64,000 nucleotides of DNA. Source: Dryocosmus kuriphilus (taxonomy: Eukaryota; Arthropoda; Insecta; Hymenoptera; Cynipidae). The notes under the pieces are model-generated. The model saw only the letters and a list, made by a program, of their open reading frames with translations, did no database searches and was not told the DNA's origin. Below, piece by piece: positions 9,971 through 22,254 of the stretch (position 1 is its first letter; each line of letters begins with the position of its first letter). The position numbers and the translations under genes were made by a program. The stretch lies in NCBI GenBank assembly GCA_038277395.1, contig CM076190.1, forward strand, positions 232,902,618 to 232,966,617. The letters are read 5' to 3'.

Positions 9971-12340
9971 AAAAAATATTCGCAAAGAGTATTTTCTGCA
10001 TAACAACTTGAAATCTTAGAAATTTAAGAAGTTTCAAATTGATTTAATTATTTTTTAAGCTTGAAACGTAATATAATGTTAGAAAATTTCAACAAAGCTT
10101 TTGAAGTCAGAATTATTTGAAAATACTCAAAAAGCACATTTTTCATATTTCGTAAATTGCACATTTTCTTTAAATTGCAAGTGCTGTCTTGAAATTTCTT
10201 CAGTTTACACCGAAGAAACAAAACGCTCGCAGTTTTTACTTTCCATTTCAAGCTTTCTTTGAAAAACAGCATATTTTGCCGGCCACTGACATGTTTTATA
10301 AAAAAATACTTGAATTTGACATTTCAAGTTGCATAAAGCTATGCATTTCTTCACACAATTTATTTTTCACAACAATATGTAATTGTTACTAATGTATTCT
10401 TTTTGATGTTGTTTAAAACGCTTGCTTATAACAATAACAATTTTTCAGTTTTGAGAATAGTCCTTTACCGACTTCGCTACTGGATGAAATATTGGACTTT
10501 CAACAAAATGATTCAATTTTCAAGCAAAAATATTTCAATTTTGTACGACATGACATGCAGGAATGATAGATCGGGAATAATGTAAATTCAATGCGTGTTT
10601 GAGATGTAAAGTGAATTTTCTTATGATATGTGTCCATTGAAGTTGTGAAAAATGCTTTTAAATGCTTCGTTGAGTACTTTTAGTGTTTAATACGAAGTTC
10701 CTTCACACGCAGTGTCGCTGCACCAGTGTGTGAACACAAGGAAGGAAGCGGGAAAGGAACAGAGAGTAAAAGTGAAAGGAAGTGTTTGCAAGGATGAAAC
10801 AAAAAGAGAGAGAATGAGGAACAGAATATTGCGTGCGCGCGCGTGTGTGTGTTGTGTATGCGCGAGAATCAGTGCACGTAAATCATTTTTACTTTGTTGA
10901 TGGAAATATCTGTTGGTTTTCCCGGGTAATCACGGCCACAATAGTACTGATATGAGCTCGTAAGAATCGACTTCTAGGACATGAACTCCTTCATGTACCG
11001 AGAGACTCAGCATGAGATTGAATCACGATTAGTCATGTTCATATTACACCAAATTCTTTGACTTAGAGCAATCGAAATAATTTATGAAACAATTTTTAAC
11101 TTTCTTCCATCTTTTATATCAAGCGGTTATATCTTATTGATCCTGATCAAGCCTATGCTTAAAACTAGAACTTAATTTTCAAATATTAGTCATAACGGAG
11201 ACCAAGCCACTTAATGGCAATCGCAGTTTCAAATTCTTCCTTGTTTTGATGAATTCTATTCGCACTCCTTTCCATTTGCTCACCGGCTGTTGCCGCGTCA
11301 CGTGTACATTTACGTCTAAATTAGAGTGCTGCATTAGCGTAATATACATTGAGTCTTCGTGTGCGGCCTATCTTATATCAGTTTACTTCTTCTTATTATA
11401 GTAGTAATTGAAACTCGCTGAACTAAGTAACTTAGTTTAAATATTTTCTGGCATTAAAACAGGAGTCGACAAATACGTTCAAATTATGAGAACTAGACCT
11501 TAACGTATTTATCGAATCCCATTTGACAATGACTATTTAACTAAGTACAAATACTTAATTCTATCCGAAATAAGTATAAAGTTATAATTTCGTTATAATA
11601 ACAAAGTAAGCTAATTATCTAAATTTTCAGAAATTTAGGTACGTTTTAAGGAAAATATACGGAAATACTATGACCCCGACAATAATTGTATTAGGTATAT
11701 GGTTTTAGCAAACAAAAAGTAACTTCCATTTAAAAAACTGCACGAAGGAAGGACGCCGTATGAAGTTTGGAACTAATTTGGCAGAAGAAATGTAAAGGAA
11801 AAACGATGATTAGTGATCGTTGTGTATAAGTATAAAAATTACTCTTTAACAGGAAATTCATTTTTTTAAGTGAAATGCGCATTTGTTTTGACACCATAGA
11901 AATCGAAATTTTCGCTAACTGGAGAAATAGTCTATTCAATATACGAATACTATATATTCTTTCAACCACGTGTACCTGAAAGTTCAGGATCAATCCTTCC
12001 TGGACTTCTTGTGAAGAAAACTTTTTGTTTTTCTGGATATTTGAAACAGCTTGGCAGTCATCCGATTTTTGTTCTTCTCTTCATTTTACCTCGCTGCGTC
12101 TCTATAGATACACGTAAAGTTTTTGGCGGAAATAATGCCACTGTACCTTGTTTATCAGTAAAAAAATATGTCGTAGAAAGAGTGTAACAAACTAACTTTT
12201 TTCTGCGACTAACTCTTTAACATACGATAGGGAAAACTAAGTTAGAATGTGTAGGCTGTGATTACACATCGGTTTCCAACTAGTCTGAGGAGCAGTAGTT
12301 AAAATGGAAAATAGAAAAAAGGTACACGACAGCCAGGATT
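9971..12340. other. Intergenic AT-rich stretch without recognised genes
   Basis: I see no coding or RNA feature I can support. There is a purine-rich patch at about 10735-10820 followed by a GCGCGCGTGTGTGTG microsatellite near 10832. The rest is unstructured AT-rich sequence. Confidence 0.5.
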
Positions 12341-14428
12341 TGGGAGGAATCACCTTTTTGCGTCGAAAAGCATCAGGTGGATTCTATCAAGCCGAGGTGC
12401 ATCGTGTATCCACCTAGAAAGACTACGCAAACCATAACTAAAAATCTTGTAAAGGGAAAATCTGTCTGCACCATTGGACACCACAGCAATGACACTTCCC
12501 GCAAGAGATGCATGGAATGGCTTGCCTGTATAGTCAATGTGGTATTGATGCCAGCGCGCTGCACTGCCTTGCAGGGGGACGTTAGGATATGAGGCAGAAG
12601 CCACGATGTGTCTGACAACAAGTTAACATGGTCCTTGTCAAAGTCGGAAAGCTCCCATACTTAGACCTAGGTAGGTACGGGGGTTATCACTCCTGGGACG
12701 GTGGACTCACCTGCGACCGGAACAGGATCTCTAGCGTGCGGACTTTCTTAAAACTAGCATGGCTAACTTCCAAATACAAACAACTACAATAAAATATCTC
12801 AAGGCGGGAGCTCTCAACGCTTGTAATCGAAATACTGGCGGATCTAGAGAACTTATTGAGATAGCAAGAGGATACGATATTTATATAATAGCACTTCAAG
12901 AAGACTGCTGGCCGGGCGAGAACGAACCAATTTCTAAGTAGAACTACATTTTTCATTATGACGGAGCTAGAGGGCGCAAAACTGGGGACAGGTATTCTTA
13001 TAATTAAACGAATTTCGTAAGCGGTTATCGATATGAAATTCATTAACGACCGGTTATCATATATCGTACTAAAAGGTAATTTCTGAAAAACAGGTGCTAA
13101 TCCACGTGCGCTGCCCTACCGAGGACAAAGACGAAGATATTAGATATCTTTTTTACGAAACAATCGGACAAGTTTTTGACAAGTAATAGAAGTTTGACGC
13201 AAAAACGTTATTGGGATATTTCAGCGTGAAAATTGGAACAGAACCGACGCATAGGCCTACATTAGGGGCAGAACACTTGCATGACGTCAGTAATGATAAT
13301 GAGACCTAGAGTAATAAACTTTGCAGCATCAAAGAACCTTATTGTCAAAAGCACATATTTCAAGCATTAAAATATACACAAGATCACTTTGACATCACCA
13401 AATGGCCTCACTCAAAATCAGAGTGAAAGCGTTTTAATTGACGGAAGACGTCATACAAACATTCATGTTCTAAGATCGTACAGGGGAGCGGATTTAAATT
13501 CAGGCCACTTTCTCGTGATAGTGAAACAAAGATCTAGACTAGCTTTAAGCAAGGTAACTAGCCTCCCAGAGCTAAGAGTCCGTTTCAATGTAGATAAGTT
13601 TAAAATGCCAACAGGAATATTTAATTATATTAAGCAAAGATTTCTAATAGTTTCGATGTTCTTCAAAAACAGAGAGACGATAGCGATAATTGTGAGGAGG
13701 ATCCGGAAACCCTGTGCGGATACACGAAAGGGGCGATAAAAGCAGCTGCGAAAAGTACTATAAGTTCAAAGAAAGGAACCAAAAGCAAACCATGGTTCGA
13801 CGAAGAGTGCAAGCTATGGTTTGGAAAGCGAACAGAGGCCAAACTAACTACTTGAAATAAGTGCGAACAAACGCATAAGAAGTATCTCGAGATTAGTAAA
13901 AGTACAAATAGTTTTTACAGATCCAAGAAAAGGGAGTGGGTAAAGAATAAAATAGTAGCAACAGGGACGCATAGTAAACAAAATAACCGGCGTGTAGTGT
14001 ACAGGGGAATCAATTTTATAAAGAAAGGCTTTCAAAGTAGAACGGATGTAATGAGCTGATAAAAAATGAGGGCCCTCGCCTCACAAGGCGAAAATTAATA
14101 CGCGCAATCTGGGAAACTGAAGGCATACCGGAGGAATGGAATACCTCTAATTACTATAACCACTTAAAAAAGGGTGAAAAGACGAACTGTAACAATTATC
14201 GGGGAAATTCGCTTGTGCCTTAGTGTAACAAGATCCAGTACAATGTAATCTTAAGTTGACGAAACCCTTTTGCTGAGATAATCATTGGAGTTTACAAATG
14301 CGGATTCCGCTGAAACCGATAAAAAGCGATCAAATCTTTACAATTAGGCAACTGCTAGAAAAGAAATGGGAATTTAATGAAGCAATACGTCAGCTGTTTG
14401 TCGACTTCAAGAAAGCTTACGACTCTAT
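12341..14428 (+). pseudogene. LINE remnant: endonuclease and first part of reverse transcriptase
   Basis: From about 12800 the translation, over changing frames, follows the apurinic-endonuclease domain of an arthropod LINE ('RELIEIARGYDIYIIALQED', then a 'GTGILIIKRIS' segment). About 13389-13560 adds 'SVLIDGRRHTNIHVLRSYRGAD', typical of the end of that domain. From about 14090 the reverse transcriptase begins ('GIPEEWNTS', later a decayed 'FIDFKKAYDS'-like segment at 14397-14428). Upstream 12340-12740 is probably untranslated element sequence. The reading frame is broken many times. The element is interrupted at the TA at 14429-14430 by a mariner and resumes at 15723. Confidence 0.7.
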
Positions 14429-14430
14429 TA

Positions 14431-15720
14431 CCAGGTGTATAAGCTTAAATCCGCTGTTCGCTCAGAGATGGCGGTAGTGAACATATTTAGCTACAATAGA
14501 AACGTCATGCTTTTTTTTTTTGTGTGAGTTCGGCACCTGTCTACATAAATCAGTGCACATATTCAGTTTTTTTATAGAAGAAGATAAATTTTTCCTTGAG
14601 TAATCATGTCTAGTTTTGTGCCAGAAAAGGAGCATTTGCGGGAAGCTCTACTTTCTTGCTTCAGTTTGAAGAAATCGGCTGCCGAATCACATCGAATGCT
14701 TGTGGAGGCCCATGGTGACAGTGCTTTATCGGAAACAACTTGCAGAGACTGGTTTCGTCGGTTCAAAGACGGTCATTTTGACTTGAGTGACAAGAAGCGT
14801 GAAAATCGGCCCAAAAAAAGTTGAGGACCATGAATTACAGGCTCTTTTGGATGAGGACGATACACAAACACAAAAAATGCTTGCCGAACAGTTAGGTGTT
14901 ACTCAGCCGGCCATTTCCATGCGTTTACATGCCATGGGAAAGACCCAAAAAATAGGAAAATGGGTACCCCATGAACTGAACGATAGGCAGATGGAGCGAC
15001 GCCAAAACACATGTGAAATCTTGCTTGCTAGACACAAAAGAAAGTCGTTTCTGCATCGTGTGGTGACTGGAGACGAAAAGTGGATTTATTTTGAGAATCC
15101 GAAACGAAGAAAATCGTGGGTCGATCCCGGACAACCATCAACTTCTTTCTCAAGACCTAATCGCTTTGGACGCAAGACGATGCTGTGCGTTTGATGGGAT
15201 AAGCAGGGTGTCGTCTACTATGAGCTATTCAAACCTGGTGAAACTGTCGATGCTCACCGCTACCACCAACAACTAATCAAATTGCGCCATGCTTTGCGTG
15301 AAAAAAGGCCGGATTATGAAGAAAGACATGAGAAGCTGATTTTTCTTCACGACAACGCCCCATCGCACACGTCAAAAATGGTCCAAAACTACTTGAAAAC
15401 ACTCAACTGGGAGGTGCTACCTCATCCCGCTTATTCACCAGACCTGGCCCCTTCTGATTACCACCTGTTTTCGTCGATGGGTTACGCGCTCGCTGAACAA
15501 CACTTCGATTCGTACGAAGACGTCGGAACTTGGCTTGACGAGTGGTTTGCATCGAAAGATAAAGACTTTTTTTGGCGTGGTATACACAAATTGCCCGAGA
15601 GATGGGGAAAATGTATAGCAAGCGAGGGAAAATACTTTGAATAAAGTTTACTTTATTTTCTGCAAAAAAAAAGAACTTTCTTTTGCCTAAAAAACAGCGG
15701 ATTTAAGCTTATACACCTGG
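14431..15720 (+). mobile_element. Mariner element, mauritiana (Mos1-like) type, 1290 bp
   Basis: Bounded by perfect 28-bp terminal inverted repeats (14431-14458 and 15693-15720, tip CCAGGTGTATAAGC) with a TA duplication on each side (14429-14430 and 15721-15722). Length, tip sequence and transposase match the mauritiana subfamily. The inverted repeats are perfect, so the insertion looks younger than the host LINE, yet the transposase is already broken. Confidence 0.9.
14606..15644 (+). pseudogene. Mariner transposase, one frameshift and one nonsense codon
   Basis: The ATG at 14606 opens with the helix-turn-helix N-terminus typical of Mos1-like transposases. A WVPHEL linker motif lies near 14960. 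The three catalytic aspartates are visible: 'VTGDEKW' (about 15064), 'LHDNAPSH' (about 15346) and 'YSPDLAPSDYHLF' (about 15435), the DD34D pattern. Two lesions break it: a one-base change in the A-run at about 14813-14820, and a TGA at 15192-15194 where a tryptophan codon is expected. The remainder to 15644 is in frame. The intact protein would be about 345 residues, the family norm. Confidence 0.9.
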
Positions 15721-15722
15721 TA

Positions 15723-16745
15723 TATGCGCTCGAATGTACTGGATTCTAGAGTTCTTGGGTGTACCAAGGAAACTGGTTAGACTTATCGAAGTTTGCTTAA
15801 GCGGCAGTAGGGGTGGAATATGTGTAAACAGAAGTTTATTTGAAGAAGTTGTGATCCGCGATGGCCTGAATCTGGACGATGCGCTATCGCGTACTCTTTT
15901 CAACTTAGTTTTAAAATACATGGTCAGAAATGTACAAACGAATCCGTCCGGTGCAACCCTCAATGGGACAGTACAAATTCTGGGATATACGGACGACGTG
16001 GTTCCTCGGCGATGATAAAGAAACGGTAGCTAAAAATTCAGAAATCTTGAACACAAAAGCCAAGTAAATAAATTTAGAAGTTAGCGAATCGAAGACAAAA
16101 TATTTGAAAAGGGGGATCCAATGACGGGAAATATGAAATTTGAACGAGTTCATGAGCTTAAATACTTCGGGACTATTATAGCTAGCGACAATAATATCAA
16201 AATGGAAATCAACAGGCGGCTACACCCTGCCAATGGGTGCTACTATGCAACAAATACGTTAGTATAATCGCGATCGCTACCTAGAAAAATTAAGGTAGGG
16301 ATTTACAAACCGATAATAATGCCAGTCATGTATGAGTAAGATATGTGGGCTCTGGCGAGAGGACAGTTAACAAGATTAGAATATTCGAATATAAAGTACA
16401 TAGAAAAATGTGTGGCCCAAAAAGAGACGAAGAGATTGTTGAATGGATAGAACTGCATAGCGATGAGTTGCATGCCCTCTGCGGGTCAGTAAATATTACA
16501 GAGAAAGGAAGCGCGTAAATTAAGTTGGTCGGGAGATGTGGCAAGAATGGGCGACGAAAGAACAGTGGCGCAAGTTTTGAGAGGGAAATAGATTAGTAAG
16601 AGGCCTCTCGGCATCCCGAGAAATAGATGGAAGAAAAACGTAAGGGACGATCTAAAAGAGCAAGGAAATGATTATTTAAAGTCGATGGAGGATACACAGG
16701 ATAGAGGTGCGTGTTGATTTCGGGTAGATGAGGCAATGAACTTCT
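15723..16745 (+). pseudogene. LINE remnant: rest of reverse transcriptase and 3' end
   Basis: Continues the LINE interrupted by the mariner. Residues encoded at about 15734-16015 follow the reverse-transcriptase palm: 'KLVRLIEVCLSGSRGGICVN', 'LFNLVLKY' and the catalytic box as YTDD (usually YADD) near 15990. The following 700 bases give thumb-like and C-terminal fragments in changing frames. No poly-A tail or clear end is visible. Clade uncertain. Confidence 0.7.
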
Positions 16746-19379
16746 GAATTCGTACGGCCAATCAATAATAACAATGGAAAATTTTCAAGTTACCAACGGA
16801 AAATCTCCATAGCTTTAAGGAATAATCAAAAGTATGGTAAAAAGCCATACATTCGTAGGGAAAATTACGATCATTTTTTAAAATATAGTTTACATTATAC
16901 GTGTGATTTTAACGTGATTACCAATGACTGAAGAGAAATGGTAAAAACAATAATTTATACGAAAGCAAATGTGAAATATAAAAATCCAAAAATTTGTAAA
17001 CATTGTCAGAACAAGAAATTTGTCCTCACAAATTGTGTGGAATTACCTTTTTTTAAAATGTGACTTATTATGAGGGATTCAATATTTTTTATTGAAATTT
17101 CTTTTTCTTTTTCCTTAAATTCAACTAGTTTTTATTCAAAATTAATTGCTTTTTTAAAACACTGCTGTTACATCGTTGATACAGAACTAAACATTTTAGT
17201 TGCAAATTCAATTATTCCTTTTTTCAAATTGAAAGTTTTATAAATAGGGCTATTTTTACAATTTTCTTCGAAATATTCTCGAATCCTATCACAACAAGAA
17301 ATTTGACCTCTGAAATAATGGAAAGAAGGATATTAAAAAATATCTGTTTTTCGGCCTCGGTGAACATAAAGTTAGTTCATGAAAGCTATATTTTACTCGA
17401 ACCTTTGTCTAAATTGTGATTAAGCAGTATAGTTTGAACAAAAAAGATTCATTAAAAAGACAAATAAATGAATAGTTTAATTTTTAACTGAAATGGAAGA
17501 AGTTTTAAAAATTTAGATGAATTTTTAACCAAAAGAAAATAATTTTAGATAAAAAGTATAGCAATTCAATTTTCAAGAAAAGGCGATGAATTTTCAACGA
17601 AGAAACATTTAAGTTCCAAAAAAATATTTAATATTTCATAAAAGAGTCACATTTTCAAACAAAAGTATCTCCCCAATATTTCTGTGGAAAAATTTTTTGT
17701 TCTGAGAAAGTTTAAAATTTTTTCGATTTTCGTATTTCACACTTTCTTTCGAATACATTATTCTTTTGCCAATATGTGTTCAGTCATTGTTAATCACGTT
17801 GAAACCACGCGAATAATTGAAGGTAAATATAATGCGTTAATATCCGTATTTTTTAGTTACACAGCTGAAGGTGAAGTTGTCTAATTAGAAGTTTCGGAAC
17901 ACGGCCTCATGTTATTTCAATAAAGTTAAAAATATGTAATGCAATCGTGTTTCTTGATTAAGCTTTTATGTCGATCTTATATACCATGGTATGGATTAAT
18001 TAATTTAAAGCTTTAATGCACACGTAGATTATCTTTAAATCTGAAATTGTTCCATTTTGAATATTTGAATATGTAATTACTCAATTTAAAACAATAAAAT
18101 TAAGAAATTTTAAACCATGCCTTACCCAATTACAAATGTTTCTGAGTTGAAATTATCCAATTTATAAATCTTTCGTTCAAAATTATTGAAGTTATTTAAA
18201 TATACAGCGCTAAACATTTCAAATAAACAATTTCCATTTCACGCGCTTTCTATTCTCAAATTTTAACAATGAATTTAAGCTATACCTTTCTCAATTGTTT
18301 CAATTGAAAAAATTTAAATTTCACTGTCAACCGCTTTTAACAACTAGTTTGAAAAATGTCGAATCTTTATGTAAGAATTTGGAAGTTTCATCCGCTTTAT
18401 CGATCCAAAATAGTTCAAGTATAAGTCTTTCAAATTTTAGAGGATCGTGGCCTGTCCACCTTTTAGGATAAATTTTAAAATTTAATAATTATAATTGAGA
18501 AATATATCAAAATTCTCATTGAATACAATTCAAACCTGAAAGTGCGGAAAATTTTCATTTTCCTCAACACTCAATTTTTGCATATAATAAGATATGAAAT
18601 TGCTGCTCTCCTCTTTATCGTTCAAGCCGAGTGAAGGTCATTAAACATAAATTGCGGAATATAAAACGAGTCTTATCTGTCAAAGTCAAAACGCCGAAAA
18701 TTTTTTTATATACATTTCTTCCCCATATTTCTATAAATGTGTGACTAAGAGAAAAAAGTGTCGTAATTGTCTAGTAATGCGGTTTGTCGCGAATTTTCAA
18801 GTTTCGCATCCGTTTTTTTAAAGTAATTCATTTTATACCCAAAAACTAAAGATGAAAACGTGGAGGCTGAAAAAGTTCATGACTATGACTTGTAACTCAA
18901 TTTGAAACAAAATTTTATTTAAACAATGATCAATGGGGCGAATCACGACCTTCCTGCTGTTTTAGAGTTTCATTTTTGAAATTGAAAGTAGTTAGCCCAA
19001 AGTAGTTAGTACGAATTATAGCAGTTGAAAGCTTAAGAGTTAAAATTTAAAAATTATAAAAAGCAGTAACAATATTAAAAAATTTATGAAACGAACAACT
19101 TTTATATTGTTTCAAATGACAAGTTTAATTAAAGAACTATCTTGTAAAATTTCCTAATGATATACATTTTTTGATGCAACAAAAAATCTTAAGAGTTGAA
19201 GTAAGTAACAACTGTTAAGAATTCATTTACAGAAATTATTATAATTAAGTTGTTATCTTTTTAAGTCGTAGAATGGGAAAATATTTTTATTTGGAAATGA
19301 TAAAAATTTATTACTGGTTCTTGTCTTAAAATATAAAAATTTTTCAAATGATAAGAATCATTGGAATAGACTTGAAGTA
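16746..19379. other. AT-rich region with degenerate AATTTTCAA-type satellite
   Basis: No supported gene. Around 17430-17660 the sequence is built from degenerate short units of the type TGAATTTTCAACMAAAA, a repeat pattern that recurs at 29160-29830 and 52170-52680. Confidence 0.5.
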
Positions 19380-19784
19380 GCCTTTATTTCTCATGAATAT
19401 TATACATATACATATATAATCTTTCTTCAAATTCTAAAACAAAAAAATTTTTTTAAAAAAATGAAGGAAACTTCCAGTAGATTCCAATGGTTTTTCCTGC
19501 ATTTTTCCCTCTTCATTTTTCGTAAATGAAGATGTATAGAAATTTCAATATTTCTCTTATAAAAATAAAGGAAAATTAAAATTACCCTGAAAATTCGGGT
19601 TGGAATATAAATATTATATATATAGAAATTACGTTGATTCAAAAATAATAAACAAAGAATTGAAAATGAAGGAAAAATCATTGGAATAGACTTGAACTTT
19701 CGTTTAGTTTTTTACACACACACACACACACACACTCCCACACACACACACACACACACACACCCACATGTATATATGTAGACG

Positions 19785-19815
<31 letters not shown>

Positions 19816-20266
19816 TTATATTCCAACTTTTATTTCATGCAAATTTCAATTTTCCTTAATTTTTTCTTCTTTAGTTTTATTTTTTGAGTTTAAGTAATTT
19901 TATATATATTTTATAATATACTATATTTACGTTTATTTTTCAACTTGAGTTTCTAGTCCATGTCGACGATCTTTCCTTTATTTTTCGTTCGTTATTTTTC
20001 ATAAATAAAGATATATAAAAATTGAAATAATTCCTTCATAAAAATAAAGGAAAATTAAAATTCACTTCAAATTCAGGTTGCAATATAAATATAATACATA
20101 CATATACTCGTATATATATAGAAATTATTTTAATTCAAAAGTTAACAATAAAGAATCAAAAATAAAGGAAAAATCATTGGAATGTACTTGAAATATAAGT
20201 TGGAATATGAAAATAAATATAACATATTATATGATATATGTCAATTTAAATTTTCCTTAATTTTTC
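19380..20266. repeat. Two imperfect direct copies of an AT-rich unit with CA and TA microsatellites
   Basis: A unit with ATAAAAATAAAGGAAAATTAAA, TTGGAATATAAATAT and GGAAAAATCATTGGAAT occurs at about 19550-19690 and again at about 20030-20190. Between them lie a (CA)n tract (about 19712-19763) and a (TA)n tract (about 19785-19812). Confidence 0.6.
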
Positions 20267-20984
20267 CTTGGTACAAAAGTATGGAAACCCCTGAATAACT
20301 CATCACGAATGGATTTTTTTTTAAACATTAAATTCGAGAATTTTAGTATTCTTCCCTGGCTATTCAATGGAGACCTCGTTTTGAACTTGACCATGATCTT
20401 GAAGGTCATGGACGGTTCCAATTCAATTTTTTACATAGGAAGACCCGTTTTTTATTGTGGAATTAGTAAGAGCAGGAAATTTTACACTTAAACATAACCC
20501 TGGCCATGTCCTTGACCATGAACTTCAAGGTCATTCCAAGGTCAAGCTTGTTTCTTCAAATGAGAAGCCCTTTAAACTTTTTGAATAGCAAACCCCCATT
20601 TTTTTATTGCGGATTTGGAAATAGAAGGAATATTTACGTTGAAGTATTACCTTGACCATGTCCTTGACAATGAACTCCAACATCTTTCCAAGGTCAAAAA
20701 TGTTTTTTCAAATTGGAACCCCTACTTTTCATTATGGATGCGGAAAGAGCAGGAAATTTTATCTTCAAGTTTAATTTGACCATGACCTTCAATATCACTC
20801 CAAGCTCACACTTCTCTTTTTAATTGGGAACCCCCATTTTTCATTGCGGATTTGGAAGGAGCAGGGAATTTCCCTTCAAGTGTGACTTGATACATAATCA
20901 TGCTCTTGGCCTTGAATCAGACTTCCAAGGTCATTTTAAAAAGATTTTTTCAGGAATTTTGAAAAAATACAACAACTGTAGGGC

Positions 20985-21170
20985 CAGCCAGATCTCACGA
21001 TCTGACTCCACATGACTCTTTTCTTTGGGGCTGCATAAAAAATAAAGTGTACCTTACTGAGCCACGACATTTAGAAGATCTAAGACAAGAAATAGTCAAT
21101 GCTTGCGATGATATTACACCTGATAAAATACGGAGTGCGATAGAAAATTTTATGTCCGTCTAGGAATCTG
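20985..21170 (+). pseudogene. Fragment of a Tc1/mariner-superfamily transposase C-terminus
   Basis: The translation across 20985-21163 gives an SHDLTP segment, then 'FLWGCIKNKVYLTEP' and 'LRQEIVNACDDITPDKIRSA', the pattern of the last catalytic acidic region and C-terminus of insect Tc1/mariner transposases. Only about 60 residues survive, in the centre of the foldback element, suggesting an internally deleted derivative of an autonomous element. Confidence 0.65.
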
Positions 21171-21204
21171 CCAGGGTTTTGGTGGAGATCATTGTGAACA
21201 CAGG

Positions 21205-21345
21205 TTGTAAGCTTTACCTTAACTGACTGGGATCGTTAGCCTTGCCCTAACTTGCCGGGCCGTCTCCTTGCCTTAACTGTCTGGGATTGCCTGAATTGGC
21301 CCAAATCGTTAGCCTTGACTTAGCTGACTGGGATTGCTAGGAGAT
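21205..21345. repeat. Short tandem repeat of TTAACTGACTGGGAT type
   Basis: Three to four imperfect copies of a unit around CCTTAACTGACTGGGATCGT, at about 21220, 21260 and 21315, inside the foldback element. Confidence 0.6.
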
Positions 21346-22254
21346 ACCCTACGGTGGCTGCAATTTTTCAAAATTCTTGAAAAAATCTTTTTAAAATGAC
21401 CTTGAAGGAATGATTGAAAGCCAAGAGCATGATTATGTATAAAGCCACACTTGAAGCTGAAATTTCCTGCTCTTTCCAAACCCGCAATAAAAAATTGGAG
21501 TTCCCATTTGAAAAAAAGTGTGACCTTGCAAGGACAATGAAGGTCATGGTCAAGGTTAAACTTGAAGGTAAAATTCCCTGCTCTTTCCACATCCTCAATG
21601 AAAAATGGGGCTTCCCATTTAAAAAAATTGAAAGATTTTCCCATTTGAAAAAACAAGCTTGACCTTGGAAATACCGTGAAGTTCATCGTCAAGGACGTGG
21701 TCAAGGTCATAGTTGAACGTAAAATTTTTTGCTCTTTCCAAAACCGGAACAAAAAATGGGACTAACCATTTAAAAATTGAATTTAACCTTGATATGACCG
21801 TCAGGGTCATGATCACGGTCGAACCGAGGTAGCCCTTGAATTGACAGGAAAAAATCCTAATACTTTTGTATTTAATATTTAAAAAAATAATTCATTCCTG
21901 ATGAGTTATTCAGGGGTTTCCATACTTTTGTGCCACCCTGTATGTATATTCCAGCTGGAATTTTATATCCGCTCCAATGGGTTTTCCTTTATTTTTTCTT
22001 CTCTATTTTTCATTTTTTTATTTTAGAAAAGAGATATAAAAGGTTCCATTATATATGTTTATTGAGAGACTATGCAGTCCATTTACAGAAAACTTGGAGC
22101 CTAATTCTATCTTACATTATAAAGTTTTTTAAGTAGATTATAAGCTCTCAAATAAAATTATAGACTAGTAACTTGGAGATACAAAAAGAGAAATCGCGTT
22201 ATAATAACGATTGACAACGGTACAAGTAGAATAAAGGCAGTCACGGTTAAAAAC

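Larger units (their letters stand above)
20267..21940. mobile_element. Foldback element with internal AGGTCA-rich tandem units
   Basis: The two ends are inverted repeats: ACAAAAGTATGGAAACCCCT at about 20273 and its complement ending near 21930, continuing imperfectly for hundreds of bases. Each arm is a series of roughly 100-120-base units alternating a CCCATTTTTCATTGCGGA-like piece with clusters of TTCAAGGTCA/TGACCTTGAA. The arms run in opposite directions, so the whole element could fold back. The centre (about 20975-21340) holds a transposase fragment and a short tandem repeat. The left tip is less preserved than the right, so the outer boundaries are approximate. Confidence 0.75.
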
